Origin: Paenibacillus_E sp052115445
GTDB lineage: Bacteria > Bacillota > Bacilli > Paenibacillales > NBRC-103111
Reading direction: 5' to 3'
Assembly (NCBI RefSeq): GCF_052115445.1
Contig: NZ_JBFRGR010000046.1
Coordinates: 1 to 64,000, forward strand
DNA length: 64,000 bases
Position 1 is the stretch's first letter. The number at the start of each line of letters is the position of its first letter. The notes beneath the pieces were generated by a model. That model saw only the letters and a list, made by a program, of their open reading frames with translations, was not told where the DNA came from and searched no databases. Below are positions 25,949-34,352 of this stretch, in pieces. Both the position numbers and the translations under genes were made by a program.

Positions 25949-27676
25949 ATGGCGGATGAAGACAATATTCATGGGGTAAATGGTGAAGACAAACTTCGTG
26001 GTGACAAATATTTTAACGATACCGGGCTTTGGGGTTTTATCCACCGTTCATTTACGAAGTCCATGGGCTACACAGATGATGATTTGAAAAAGCCGGTCAT
26101 CGGCATTTGCAACACGTTCAGCGAGTTGAATAAATGCCACTCTCACTTTAGGGAATTGACGGACTATGTGAAGCGTGGTGTCTGGCAAGCCGGCGGTCTG
26201 CCCATGGAATTTCCGACTATTTCCATAGGCGAACCCTATGTAAAGCCGACGACGATGCTGCTTCGGAATCTCATGGCGATGGACACAGAAGAAATGGTCA
26301 AAGCGCATCCGATTGATGGCGTTGTACTCCTGGGCGGATGTGACAAAACGGTACCTGCGCAGCTGATGGCTGCGGTGAGCGCTAATATTCCAGCGATTGT
26401 CCTTACCGGCGGACCGATGCTGAACGGCAAATTAAACGGCCAGACGCTTGGCGCGTGCACCGACTGTTATCAGTTTACGCTTGAGCACAAAGCGGGCAAT
26501 ATCTCAGATGAACAACTCACCGTTGCTGAAAATGCCATATGCCGCAGTGATGGTCACTGCATGGTGATGGGGACAGCCAGCACGATGGCGGCGATTGCCG
26601 AAGCGCTTGGTATGGCACTTCCGGGCTGTGCGGCAATTCCTGCCCCAGATTCCAGGCGGCGCCATATGTCCGAGCAGACGGGGAAACAGATCGTGGAGCT
26701 TGTCCGACGCAACATCCGACCGCGTGACATTATTACCAAGGAATCACTGGATAACGCGATTCGAGTGACGATGGCATGTGCAGGATCAACCAATGCAATC
26801 ATCCATTTGGTAGCTATTGCTGGACGACTTGGCTACCGGTTACCGCTTGAAAGGTTCGACGAAATTAGCGCGACGACGCCGTTTATCTTGAACGTTCGCC
26901 CATCTGGCAAATATCAGATGGAAGAGTTCTTCGAAGCAGGCGGTGTGCCTTCCCTGATGAAGGAAATTGAACCGCTGCTGAACGGCAATTGTTTGACTGT
27001 TACTGGTCAAACGGTGACCGAGAACCTGCGAGGCGTGCGGGTTACTGACCGCGAACTGATTTATCCGCTTGAGCAGCCTATTGCTCCACAAGGCGGTATT
27101 GCGGTGCTGCGCGGAAACCTCTCTCCGAACGGTGCACTGATCAAGCAAACGGCGGTTTCACCGCATCTCAAGAAGCACCGTGGACGCGCCGTCGTCTTCG
27201 AATCGCCGGCCGATCTGAATGCACGGATTGACGATCCCGATTTGGACGTCGATGAGAACAGTGTCCTCGTGTTGAAAAATGCGGGACCGAAAGGCGCGCC
27301 AGCGATGCCGGAAATCGGGCAAATCCCGATTCCGAAGAAGTTGCTGATGCAAGGGGTGCGCGACATGGTACGCATCTCGGATGCCCGCATCAGCGGCACT
27401 TCGTACGGCACTTTGATTGTGCATGTTGCTCCTGAGGCAGCCATCGGTGGACCTCTGGGGCTTGTGCAGAACGGCGATGAAATCGAGCTCGACATCGACA
27501 TGCGCAAGCTGGAGTTACATGTAGATGAAGATACGCTTCGAGAACGCAAAGCGAAGTGGGAGGCTCCTCCACCTGCCTATGATCGTGGATATGGCCTTCT
27601 GTTCCTAGAACGTGTGCTGCAAGCGGATGAGGGCTGCGATTTCGACTTCTTACTGCCGCCAGAGCTTCGCAAGTAG
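25949..27676 (+). CDS. IlvD/Edd family dehydratase, probable aldonate dehydratase
   Basis: 575 residues of the IlvD/Edd [Fe-S] dehydratase family. Likely cluster and metal motifs are ICNTFSELNKCHSHF, LLGGCDKTVPA and SDGHCMVMGTASTMA, and the C-terminal RISDARISGTSYG is conserved. The third Cys motif resembles sugar-acid dehydratases (arabinonate/xylonate type) more than IlvD's NTCGGM, and no other branched-chain amino-acid genes are near. The reaction expected is a sugar acid to a 2-keto-3-deoxy acid. The ATG at 25949 is preceded by GGGAGG. It is part of the SDR-dehydratase-beta-helix run. Confidence 0.88.
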   Translation: MADEDNIHGVNGEDKLRGDKYFNDTGLWGFIHRSFTKSMGYTDDDLKKPVIGICNTFSELNKCHSHFRELTDYVKRGVWQAGGLPMEFPTISIGEPYVKPTTMLLRNLMAMDTEEMVKAHPIDGVVLLGGCDKTVPAQLMAAVSANIPAIVLTGGPMLNGKLNGQTLGACTDCYQFTLEHKAGNISDEQLTVAENAICRSDGHCMVMGTASTMAAIAEALGMALPGCAAIPAPDSRRRHMSEQTGKQIVELVRRNIRPRDIITKESLDNAIRVTMACAGSTNAIIHLVAIAGRLGYRLPLERFDEISATTPFILNVRPSGKYQMEEFFEAGGVPSLMKEIEPLLNGNCLTVTGQTVTENLRGVRVTDRELIYPLEQPIAPQGGIAVLRGNLSPNGALIKQTAVSPHLKKHRGRAVVFESPADLNARIDDPDLDVDENSVLVLKNAGPKGAPAMPEIGQIPIPKKLLMQGVRDMVRISDARISGTSYGTLIVHVAPEAAIGGPLGLVQNGDEIELDIDMRKLELHVDEDTLRERKAKWEAPPPAYDRGYGLLFLERVLQADEGCDFDFLLPPELRK

Positions 27677-27729
27677 CGATTTACGTAGTTGTCTTACCTA
27701 TTCCCCTTACGAAGAGGAGTTGTTCAACG

Positions 27730-30168
27730 ATGTTCTTCCTAGATGACAAGAAGGGAAAATCGAATGCGACGAACGTAAGCACCGAGGAGAATCAAACAAA
27801 TGGTAAGTCGAATGAGGCCATCAGCAGACGTAAAGTTTTGGCCACGATAGGGCTGGGCGGCGTCATGTTGGCTGGCAGTGTCTTAGGCCCTCGACTCGCC
27901 TCGGCGGATAACGGGTCATCGAATGACAAAGATGCCAAAGACAGTAAAGACAGTAAAGACAGCGATCGCGTACTGCAAGTTAACAACGTGGCTGAACTAA
28001 AGTCACTCCCAATGGGTCAAATGAAGGACGGCCAACATGTGTTCGTTGGCGGTTACAACAAGAGCGGTGACGGAGGCGGCAAGCTGGTTCGGTTTGTAGC
28101 GGACAGTACCAAAGCTGACAATGGCGGGACTGTTCACAGGCTGACGAATGGCGGCAATGGACGCGAGCAAAATGATGCAGCCAGGGGAGGCAAACCACCC
28201 AAAGGAGAAGGTTGTTTTGAAGTCGTACACCAGGGTGTAGGCGATTTCAGGTGGTTTGGTATTTTCGACAAAAATATAAATGCGGATAATGCGCTGGATG
28301 CGTTGATCAATGATCTTTCAATTCATCGTGTCGAAGCGCACTCAGACCTTAATTTCATAAAACGCCATGTGTATCACCGCAGCGATATTGAAATTGATTT
28401 CCACGGCTACACAGTCACAACCGAAGGAATCGAACTGAACACGTTGGATAACCCGTTCGGAGCGGTCATGTTTTTCCAAGGTGTCGTAACTGGTGTGACG
28501 CAAACGGTTACGTTAACGGAAGATATATCTGAATATTCAGATATATTTGAAGTGGCTGATTCATCGATGTTTGAAGTGGATAGCTGGTGGCACGCGCAGA
28601 TTAAGAACAACACGGCTGGCGGTGCTCAACGTGAGCTCGATTACCTGATCAAAGTAACCGAAATTTTCGATGCCACCCACGTCAGGTTCAACTATAAGCT
28701 CGGTTGGCTGCTTGCTAAGGGGCGTCCGATTACATACAAAAAAGTGAATCCAGCCTTCCGGTGCCATGTGCGCAACATGAGTTTTGTCGGCATCCCTGTG
28801 CCGCCTAACGGCACTAGTCTCAGACCATTCCCGACATGGGATCAGATCGGTTCAAATCCGGTCGCCTATGAATTCGCTGTTGAATGCGATGCATCAGGCA
28901 TTAAGGCTAGCAAAGTGTTCTGGCCGGTCGTCATGCGGAGATACAATACGCATTATGTAACCGAACTCTGCCAATTGATGAACCCCGAAGAACGCGATTG
29001 GGGCGGCACTGGCTATTTGACGCAGCAGATCAACGTGTTGTATGGGCATATCCGAGATTGCAATACGAGCAATGCACGTCATTTGAATGATTTTACCTGC
29101 GCAGCTTATTGTATGGTTGAGAACTGTCATGGCGATGGCGACGAGTACGGTCCGTTCGTCACGCATGGTCAGTACGAGCACGATCTGACGTACATCAACA
29201 ACTCTGGTCTGTTGTCCTTTGCAAACAGCGGTACGACCTGGGGGGATAGCGCGAAGCGTGTGACCGTCAAGAAGCATATCGCATCGCGAATTGTCGCGAG
29301 CAAGCGGTTAACTGATTTGACACTTGAGGATTGCCATGCCGTCGTTACGTACACCAAACCTGGTGTTAAAATGGCTAATTCGGGCTCATTCTGGGTGAAT
29401 ATGGACGGCTTGCAAATGAGAGGCTGCACGGCACAAGAGATGGTGACGATATCCAAAGGCTCCTCCCGTGCCAAAAGGAAAAACATCATCGATAGCTGCT
29501 CCTTCGGCATGCTGAAGGGCTACGAAATCGCTCGTCCAATCCGTAGTGGAACGACTCAAGTAGGGTACACGCCGAGCAATGGTGAACTCACCATTCTCAA
29601 CAGTGAATTTTACAATATCGAAGATGTCACACTAGGAAGCATCAATAAACTGACGCTCATTAATACTTGGTTCAAAGGTCTCCCTCAGGTAGGAGGTACT
29701 GTGAAGATTGGCACNCGTGAAATCATCATGCAAGGTGGTGGTCTCGTTGACTGTTGCTTCTTGCTCACAGGTGCTTGGGATAAAGTGGGGGACGTCAACA
29801 ATCCGAAGAATAAGCCGGACCAATGGATCACCATTGACGGCAGTGCGATATTCAGCGGAGTGAATGGTGAGAAGGCGTTTTTGAAAAGTGTAGATGCTAC
29901 GAATGTCGTTACTTGGAATTTCGGAAACTGTACGAGTATAGCCTCGGATGCTAGTACAGCACATTTCTCCATTCAAGGTGGAATGAATAAATTGAAAGCG
30001 ATCGGCTCCCAATTTACGGGAGGGAAGTATGAAGTATCGGCTGGCGCTTTCGGCAGCGGTGCCTACTTCTTCATGACTTCTTGCGTGGAAGAAGGCGTCA
30101 ATCGGACTGCACTTCCAGCAGAAAGTGATACGGTGAAACATCGTGTAGGCAATTTATCGATTCCTTGA
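27730..30168 (+). CDS. Tat-exported beta-helix protein, paralogue of 17950-20070
   Basis: 812 residues. The N-terminus carries a twin-arginine signal, SRRKVLATIGLGGVMLAGSV, then ADNGSS and a charged Asp/Lys/Ser linker (about 60-80). The remainder matches the cytosolic protein at 17950 block for block. A beta-helix (pectate-lyase-like) fold is likely. Tat export implies folding, perhaps with cofactor, before secretion. It follows the dehydratase by 53 bases with GAGGAG before the ATG. An N at 29715 is silent (ACN is Thr). Substrate and catalytic residues are not identified. Confidence 0.78.
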   Translation: MFFLDDKKGKSNATNVSTEENQTNGKSNEAISRRKVLATIGLGGVMLAGSVLGPRLASADNGSSNDKDAKDSKDSKDSDRVLQVNNVAELKSLPMGQMKDGQHVFVGGYNKSGDGGGKLVRFVADSTKADNGGTVHRLTNGGNGREQNDAARGGKPPKGEGCFEVVHQGVGDFRWFGIFDKNINADNALDALINDLSIHRVEAHSDLNFIKRHVYHRSDIEIDFHGYTVTTEGIELNTLDNPFGAVMFFQGVVTGVTQTVTLTEDISEYSDIFEVADSSMFEVDSWWHAQIKNNTAGGAQRELDYLIKVTEIFDATHVRFNYKLGWLLAKGRPITYKKVNPAFRCHVRNMSFVGIPVPPNGTSLRPFPTWDQIGSNPVAYEFAVECDASGIKASKVFWPVVMRRYNTHYVTELCQLMNPEERDWGGTGYLTQQINVLYGHIRDCNTSNARHLNDFTCAAYCMVENCHGDGDEYGPFVTHGQYEHDLTYINNSGLLSFANSGTTWGDSAKRVTVKKHIASRIVASKRLTDLTLEDCHAVVTYTKPGVKMANSGSFWVNMDGLQMRGCTAQEMVTISKGSSRAKRKNIIDSCSFGMLKGYEIARPIRSGTTQVGYTPSNGELTILNSEFYNIEDVTLGSINKLTLINTWFKGLPQVGGTVKIGXREIIMQGGGLVDCCFLLTGAWDKVGDVNNPKNKPDQWITIDGSAIFSGVNGEKAFLKSVDATNVVTWNFGNCTSIASDASTAHFSIQGGMNKLKAIGSQFTGGKYEVSAGAFGSGAYFFMTSCVEEGVNRTALPAESDTVKHRVGNLSIP

Positions 30169-30255
30169 TAGTAGGCATAAGAATAACAGGCAGAATTAGT
30201 GATTGAAGGGTTTCACGCATATCTGGTTACGTTATGTCGTGAAACCTTATGTACA

Positions 30256-30286
30256 TTGACATGTGATGGTGGGTCGTTGCTATAAT
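30256..30286 (+). promoter_or_regulatory. Promoter of the GntR-type regulator gene
   Basis: TTGACA at 30256-30261 and TATAAT at 30281-30286 are both perfect, with a 19-base spacer. The reverse of ACATGTCA overlaps the -35 box (30257-30264), which may be an autoregulatory operator. Confidence 0.65.
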
Positions 30287-30364
30287 ACTAATAACAATGC
30301 GGATACAGGAAGTGCCCATGTCTCCTGATCTTGTCAGTGTATCGGATGGAAATGAGGTTTATAG

Positions 30365-31744
30365 ATGGAAAAACGGACAACTCGCAGCTCCTCTCGCACG
30401 CGCCTAAGCGAACTCGTCAACGCATTGAGAGAAGATATTTTGACAGGAAAGCGGCCAGTTGGTGAATATTTACCTTCTGAGAAAACGTTCGCCGCGGAAT
30501 ACAATTTAAGCAATCAATCGGTACGAAAAGGGCTGGACGTACTTGTTGCAGAGGGACTTATTGAGAAAATTCCTCGTGTTGGAACCAAAGTTGTCGGTGC
30601 ACCTGAAGGCGCTTTCGTCACAGTGAAGCTTGGCTTCCATAGTTCCGTTACGGATGAGGCGGATATTCATAGGCTGCTATCCAGCTTTCAAAAGGAAAAC
30701 CCACATATCCGCGTACAAGCGGTGCCTACATCCAGCAATAACTACAGTTATATTAGCGAGTACTTGTCCAGCGGTCTTCTCGACGTGGTCATGATGAACT
30801 TTAAGGATTTTCAGGAATGTGTGGAAACGGGTGAAGAAGGGATGCTGGAGCCGACGGAACGGAATCCAGAGCTGTATTCATTTCTATCGGATGCTTTTGT
30901 GGCAGACGGTCGTCAACTCGTACAACCTTTTATTTATTCACCGCTTATTCTTTGCTATAACCGCGAACATTTCCATGAGGCGAACTTGCCGGAGCCAGAT
31001 AGCAGCTGGCAATGGAAGGATCTGATCACGTATTCGTCAAAGCTGGCGATTCCGAATGAACGCCTCGGTTTTCACTGTGATTTGTATTCGCCCAATCGTT
31101 GGCCGCTGCTTCTGTTGCAAACAGGCGAGAAGTTCGAGCGTCATGAAGATGGCAGACTTAAGCTTGCTGGTACAGCTATGATGGACGCGCTTCGCTATTG
31201 TGGCGAGATGAAGCACAGTATTCCTTCGTTATCAGAAGGGATTACAACTGGTGAATCAGAGCTGCTCCTGGCCAAAGGCAAAGCGTCGATCATCATGACC
31301 AGTTACTTCTACTTAAATTACTTGCTTGGTGAGAGGCTGTCCTTTGACATTGCACCTGTACCGCATTTTGGTACACCGATGACGATGCTGCTTAACACGG
31401 GACTTGCTGTTAATCGGAAGTCACAAGTGAAGGACGCGGCGGTCAAATTAGTGGAATATTTAACTAGCTATAAGGCCCAACTTTTCGTTCGCCAGCACAC
31501 ATACAGTCTTCCCGCCAGAAAATCTGCCGCAGAGTGGGTAGGGGAAGAGAAACGTTATCTGCCGTCCAGATTCTCACTATTTCGCGAGACGATACCTGGT
31601 TTCCGATATTTCACGGATTTAGCTATAAGTTCAAGAGAGTTATCAGAAATCAACCAAGAACTCAAAATGTATTGGGCGGGCTTGGAAACGGAAGAGGTAT
31701 TGTGTTCTCATATCGAAGAACGTCTTACCGTTAGTTCTGTGTGA
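30365..31744 (+). CDS. GntR-type regulator fused to a solute-binding-protein domain
   Basis: 459 residues. Residues 10-80 form a GntR winged helix (LREDILTGKRPVGEYLPSEK, NLSNQSVRKGLDVLVAEGLI). From about 90 on, the sequence is like a type 1 extracellular solute-binding protein (FQKENPHIRVQAVPTSSNNY, LLAKGKASIIMTSYFYLNYL, AVKLVEYLTSYKAQLF) but with no signal peptide, so it is a cytosolic sensor. It probably binds the transported sugar or a pathway product and controls the cluster. Most GntR or LacI sensors use other ligand folds, so this fusion is notable. ATG at 30365; AAATGAGG is near the start. Confidence 0.88.
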   Translation: MEKRTTRSSSRTRLSELVNALREDILTGKRPVGEYLPSEKTFAAEYNLSNQSVRKGLDVLVAEGLIEKIPRVGTKVVGAPEGAFVTVKLGFHSSVTDEADIHRLLSSFQKENPHIRVQAVPTSSNNYSYISEYLSSGLLDVVMMNFKDFQECVETGEEGMLEPTERNPELYSFLSDAFVADGRQLVQPFIYSPLILCYNREHFHEANLPEPDSSWQWKDLITYSSKLAIPNERLGFHCDLYSPNRWPLLLLQTGEKFERHEDGRLKLAGTAMMDALRYCGEMKHSIPSLSEGITTGESELLLAKGKASIIMTSYFYLNYLLGERLSFDIAPVPHFGTPMTMLLNTGLAVNRKSQVKDAAVKLVEYLTSYKAQLFVRQHTYSLPARKSAAEWVGEEKRYLPSRFSLFRETIPGFRYFTDLAISSRELSEINQELKMYWAGLETEEVLCSHIEERLTVSSV

Positions 31745-31806
31745 GAACAGCTTCCAATTACGATCTTTGTAGGTCAAAAGTTGTCAAACCAGAAGGAGTG
31801 AGTTAT

Positions 31807-32019
31807 GTGCCGCATTTTAGTGCTTCAACTATTATGTTACTAATTATAACTGCACTGGTATTGTTCGGTCCCAAGAAACTACCTGAATTAGGTCGTGCGT
31901 TTGGCAAGACGTTGAGGGAGTTTAAGAAAGGAACCAAAGGCTTCATGGAGGAAGATGAGTCACATCCTTCCCTGCAGTCACGTAAGGATTCCCGGATGGA
32001 TGAGGCCAATAAACACTAA
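31807..32019 (+). CDS. tatA: Twin-arginine translocase subunit TatA
   Basis: 70 residues: an N-terminal hydrophobic helix (STIMLLIITALVLFGPKKLPELG), the FGP hinge, then an amphipathic helix (RAFGKTLREFKKGTKGF) and a charged tail. This is a complete TatA. The GTG at 31807 has AAGGAG 8 bases upstream; the frame can be opened earlier but without support. No tatC is in the window. It lies 1.6 kb from the end of the Tat-dependent beta-helix gene with only the regulator between, suggesting a dedicated export helper. Confidence 0.92.
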   Translation: MPHFSASTIMLLIITALVLFGPKKLPELGRAFGKTLREFKKGTKGFMEEDESHPSLQSRKDSRMDEANKH

Positions 32020-32164
32020 ATGATCTCCTTTGGAATAAAGCTATGAAACAGATCGACTCTATGGGGCAACTGCCGGATGGAGTACGGTCTCTTTCCGATG
32101 CCCTTAAAACGCCAACAGACGTAACAGAATGTTAGATCATTTTAGCTAAAAGGCGGTGCAGAAG

Positions 32165-33016
32165 ATGATTTTTGATTGTCATACGCATTTATTTCTTCCC
32201 GGTCAAACCGATGGACCCTTCCTAGCTGCGGTAAAACGCAGTTGGGGTGAGCATATGGATATCCTTGCCACGCCAGAGATGCATGAAGAAAATATTCATT
32301 CTTTTGATGGGGCTATCGTACTTGCTTTCGACGCTCCTGCTACCGGCATCCAAGTACCTAATCAGGTTGTTGCTGAGTATGTAGCTAAGCAACCTGGACG
32401 ATTATTCGGCTTTGCGAGCATCGACCCAAACAGGCCAGCTGCAGCTCGGCTGCTAGAAGAGGCTATCAAGGAATATGGCCTTAGCGGACTTAAGCTAGGT
32501 CCGATCTACCAGAATTTTTACCCTGGCGAACAACGTCATTTTGAGTTGTATGCCAAAGCGGATGAATTGGGATTGCCAATGATGTGGCATCAAGGCACGT
32601 CTTTCGTACCCGAAGGATACCTCGATGCGTCTAGGCCAGCAGCATTAGATCCGATAGCCCGTGCATTTCCTAATCTGAAAATGGTTATTGCACATATGGG
32701 CCACCCTTGGGTGGATGAATGTATTGCCGTAGTTCGCAAAAATGCCAATATGTATATGGATTTATCGGCATTAGGTTCACGACCATGGCAGTTCTATAAC
32801 GCACTCGTTTCAGCCATGGAGTATGGGGTCACACATAAGATTTTATTCGGATCCGATTATCCGTTCTTCAGCACGCAGCAAACCATTGACTCGTTTCGGA
32901 ATATTAATCACTTGGTGGAAGGCACGAAGATGCCGCACATTCCAGAGCAGATCATCGAAGACATCATTCACCGCAACACGCCAGAGATACTCGGCCTAAC
33001 CGCGTCCCTCAAATAA
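32165..33016 (+). CDS. Amidohydrolase 2 family protein, possible sugar lactonase
   Basis: 283 residues, a metal-dependent TIM-barrel hydrolase. Metal-ligand motifs are FDCHTHLF near the N-terminus, MMWHQGTS, IAHMGHPWVDE and FGSDYPF. Members of this family include L-fucono-/L-rhamnono-lactone hydrolases as well as decarboxylases. The cluster context favours opening a sugar lactone, but a decarboxylase cannot be excluded. An ATG at 32165 follows AAAAGGCGG. Followed by the aminotransferase after 24 bases. Confidence 0.8.
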   Translation: MIFDCHTHLFLPGQTDGPFLAAVKRSWGEHMDILATPEMHEENIHSFDGAIVLAFDAPATGIQVPNQVVAEYVAKQPGRLFGFASIDPNRPAAARLLEEAIKEYGLSGLKLGPIYQNFYPGEQRHFELYAKADELGLPMMWHQGTSFVPEGYLDASRPAALDPIARAFPNLKMVIAHMGHPWVDECIAVVRKNANMYMDLSALGSRPWQFYNALVSAMEYGVTHKILFGSDYPFFSTQQTIDSFRNINHLVEGTKMPHIPEQIIEDIIHRNTPEILGLTASLK

Positions 33017-33040
33017 ATCATTATTCAGGAGGTAAGAGAT

Positions 33041-34324
33041 ATGTCAAACAATGCAGAACTGTATGAACAATCGAAACTATATTCGCCAGGCGGGGTACAT
33101 ACGTCCATTCGTAACGTGAATCCTATGAAGGTGTTTACGAAAGGTGAGGGTGCTTATATTTATGATGCAGATGGCAAAAAGTACATCGATTATCAAGGTG
33201 CATTCGGCCCGATTATTTTGGGACACAGCCATCCTTATGTCAATCGCAAAGTGATTGAAGCTATTGAACGAACGGATTTGTACGGCGTCGGCTGTACGGA
33301 TCTAGAAGTGGAATTGGCTCGTAAAATTTGTACGCACGTCCCTTCGTCAGAGCAAGTGCTTTTTTGTAATTCAGGATCCGAAGCCACCTATCATGCGATT
33401 CGCTTAACTCGTGCGATTACAGAACGCAACAAGCTGATCAAATTTCAAGGCTGCTATCACGGCTGGCACGATTATGTCGCTCGTAACATGCTTAGTTCTT
33501 GGGACATGATTGGCAAAAGGGATCCGGGCTCTGCAGGTATGTTAGATGAAGCGATCGATAATACCTTGGTCTGTACATTCAATGATCTGGATGATGTGGA
33601 GAGGACCTTCCGTGAAAATAAAGGGCAAATCGCATCGTTGATTGTCGAGCCGATTCCCCATAATATCGGTTGCGTGATGCCGCAGCCTGGCTTCTTGGAA
33701 GGGCTTCGTGAGCTTTGCAGTGCACATGGTGCACTCCTTATCTTTGATGAAGTGATTACAGGCTTCCGCCATGATATTGGCGGTTATCAGAAGGTTGCGG
33801 GTGTTACCCCCGATTTGACAACGATGGGTAAAGCGATGGCGAATGGCTATCCAATCGCCGCTGTAGCGGGTAAGCGTGAATATATGCAGCGTTTCAATAC
33901 GTACCCAGGTGGGGACGTATGGTTTGCAGGCACGTATAACGGGCATGCCGTAGGCACGGCCGCATCGATTGCCACACTTGAACTGATGGAGAACGAACCG
34001 GTGCATGAGCATATTTTCCGATTGGGCGAGAAGATGCGTTCCGGCATTCGGGGCATTCATGAACGACTTGGCATCGAGGCGTATGTGGCAGGCTTCGGTT
34101 CTGTATGGACGACGTATTTCATGAAGAGCGAGCCGAAGAATTACTCAGATTTGCAGCAAAATGATGCGGAGCTGTATGTAGACTATCGTAAGAAGTTGAT
34201 CGAGAAGGGCATCTTCAAAATGCCGATGAACATTAAACGCAATCATATTAGTTATTCTCATACCGATGAGGACGTCGACACAACACTTACGATCATCGAG
34301 TCCGTGTTGAAGGAACTTGTTTAA
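33041..34324 (+). CDS. Class III aminotransferase, HemL-like
   Basis: 427 residues, PLP-dependent. It resembles glutamate-1-semialdehyde 2,1-aminomutase (SPGGVHTSIRNVNPMKVFTKGEG at the start, FCNSGSEATYHAIRL, FDEVITGFRHDIGG, and the Schiff-base lysine in MGKAMANGYP). It is probably not the housekeeping HemL, since no other haem genes are near. It more likely transaminates or isomerises an intermediate of this cluster. It has AGGAGG before the ATG and is followed by the FAH-family gene after 28 bases. Confidence 0.87.
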   Translation: MSNNAELYEQSKLYSPGGVHTSIRNVNPMKVFTKGEGAYIYDADGKKYIDYQGAFGPIILGHSHPYVNRKVIEAIERTDLYGVGCTDLEVELARKICTHVPSSEQVLFCNSGSEATYHAIRLTRAITERNKLIKFQGCYHGWHDYVARNMLSSWDMIGKRDPGSAGMLDEAIDNTLVCTFNDLDDVERTFRENKGQIASLIVEPIPHNIGCVMPQPGFLEGLRELCSAHGALLIFDEVITGFRHDIGGYQKVAGVTPDLTTMGKAMANGYPIAAVAGKREYMQRFNTYPGGDVWFAGTYNGHAVGTAASIATLELMENEPVHEHIFRLGEKMRSGIRGIHERLGIEAYVAGFGSVWTTYFMKSEPKNYSDLQQNDAELYVDYRKKLIEKGIFKMPMNIKRNHISYSHTDEDVDTTLTIIESVLKELV

Positions 34325-34352
34325 TTAATCTAAAGATAGGAGGATACGGCAC

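Noticed and set aside
25949..27676. Housekeeping dihydroxy-acid dehydratase (ilvD)
   Set aside because: The Cys motifs and the catabolic context fit sugar-acid dehydratases better, and no other ilv genes are near.
32043..32135. 30-codon ORF (starts MKQIDSMGQL) between tatA and the amidohydrolase
   Set aside because: Weak ribosome binding site and no recognisable sequence; it may be a gene remnant.
33041..34324. Housekeeping hemL
   Set aside because: The sequence is HemL-like but no haem genes are nearby, and it sits in a catabolic run.
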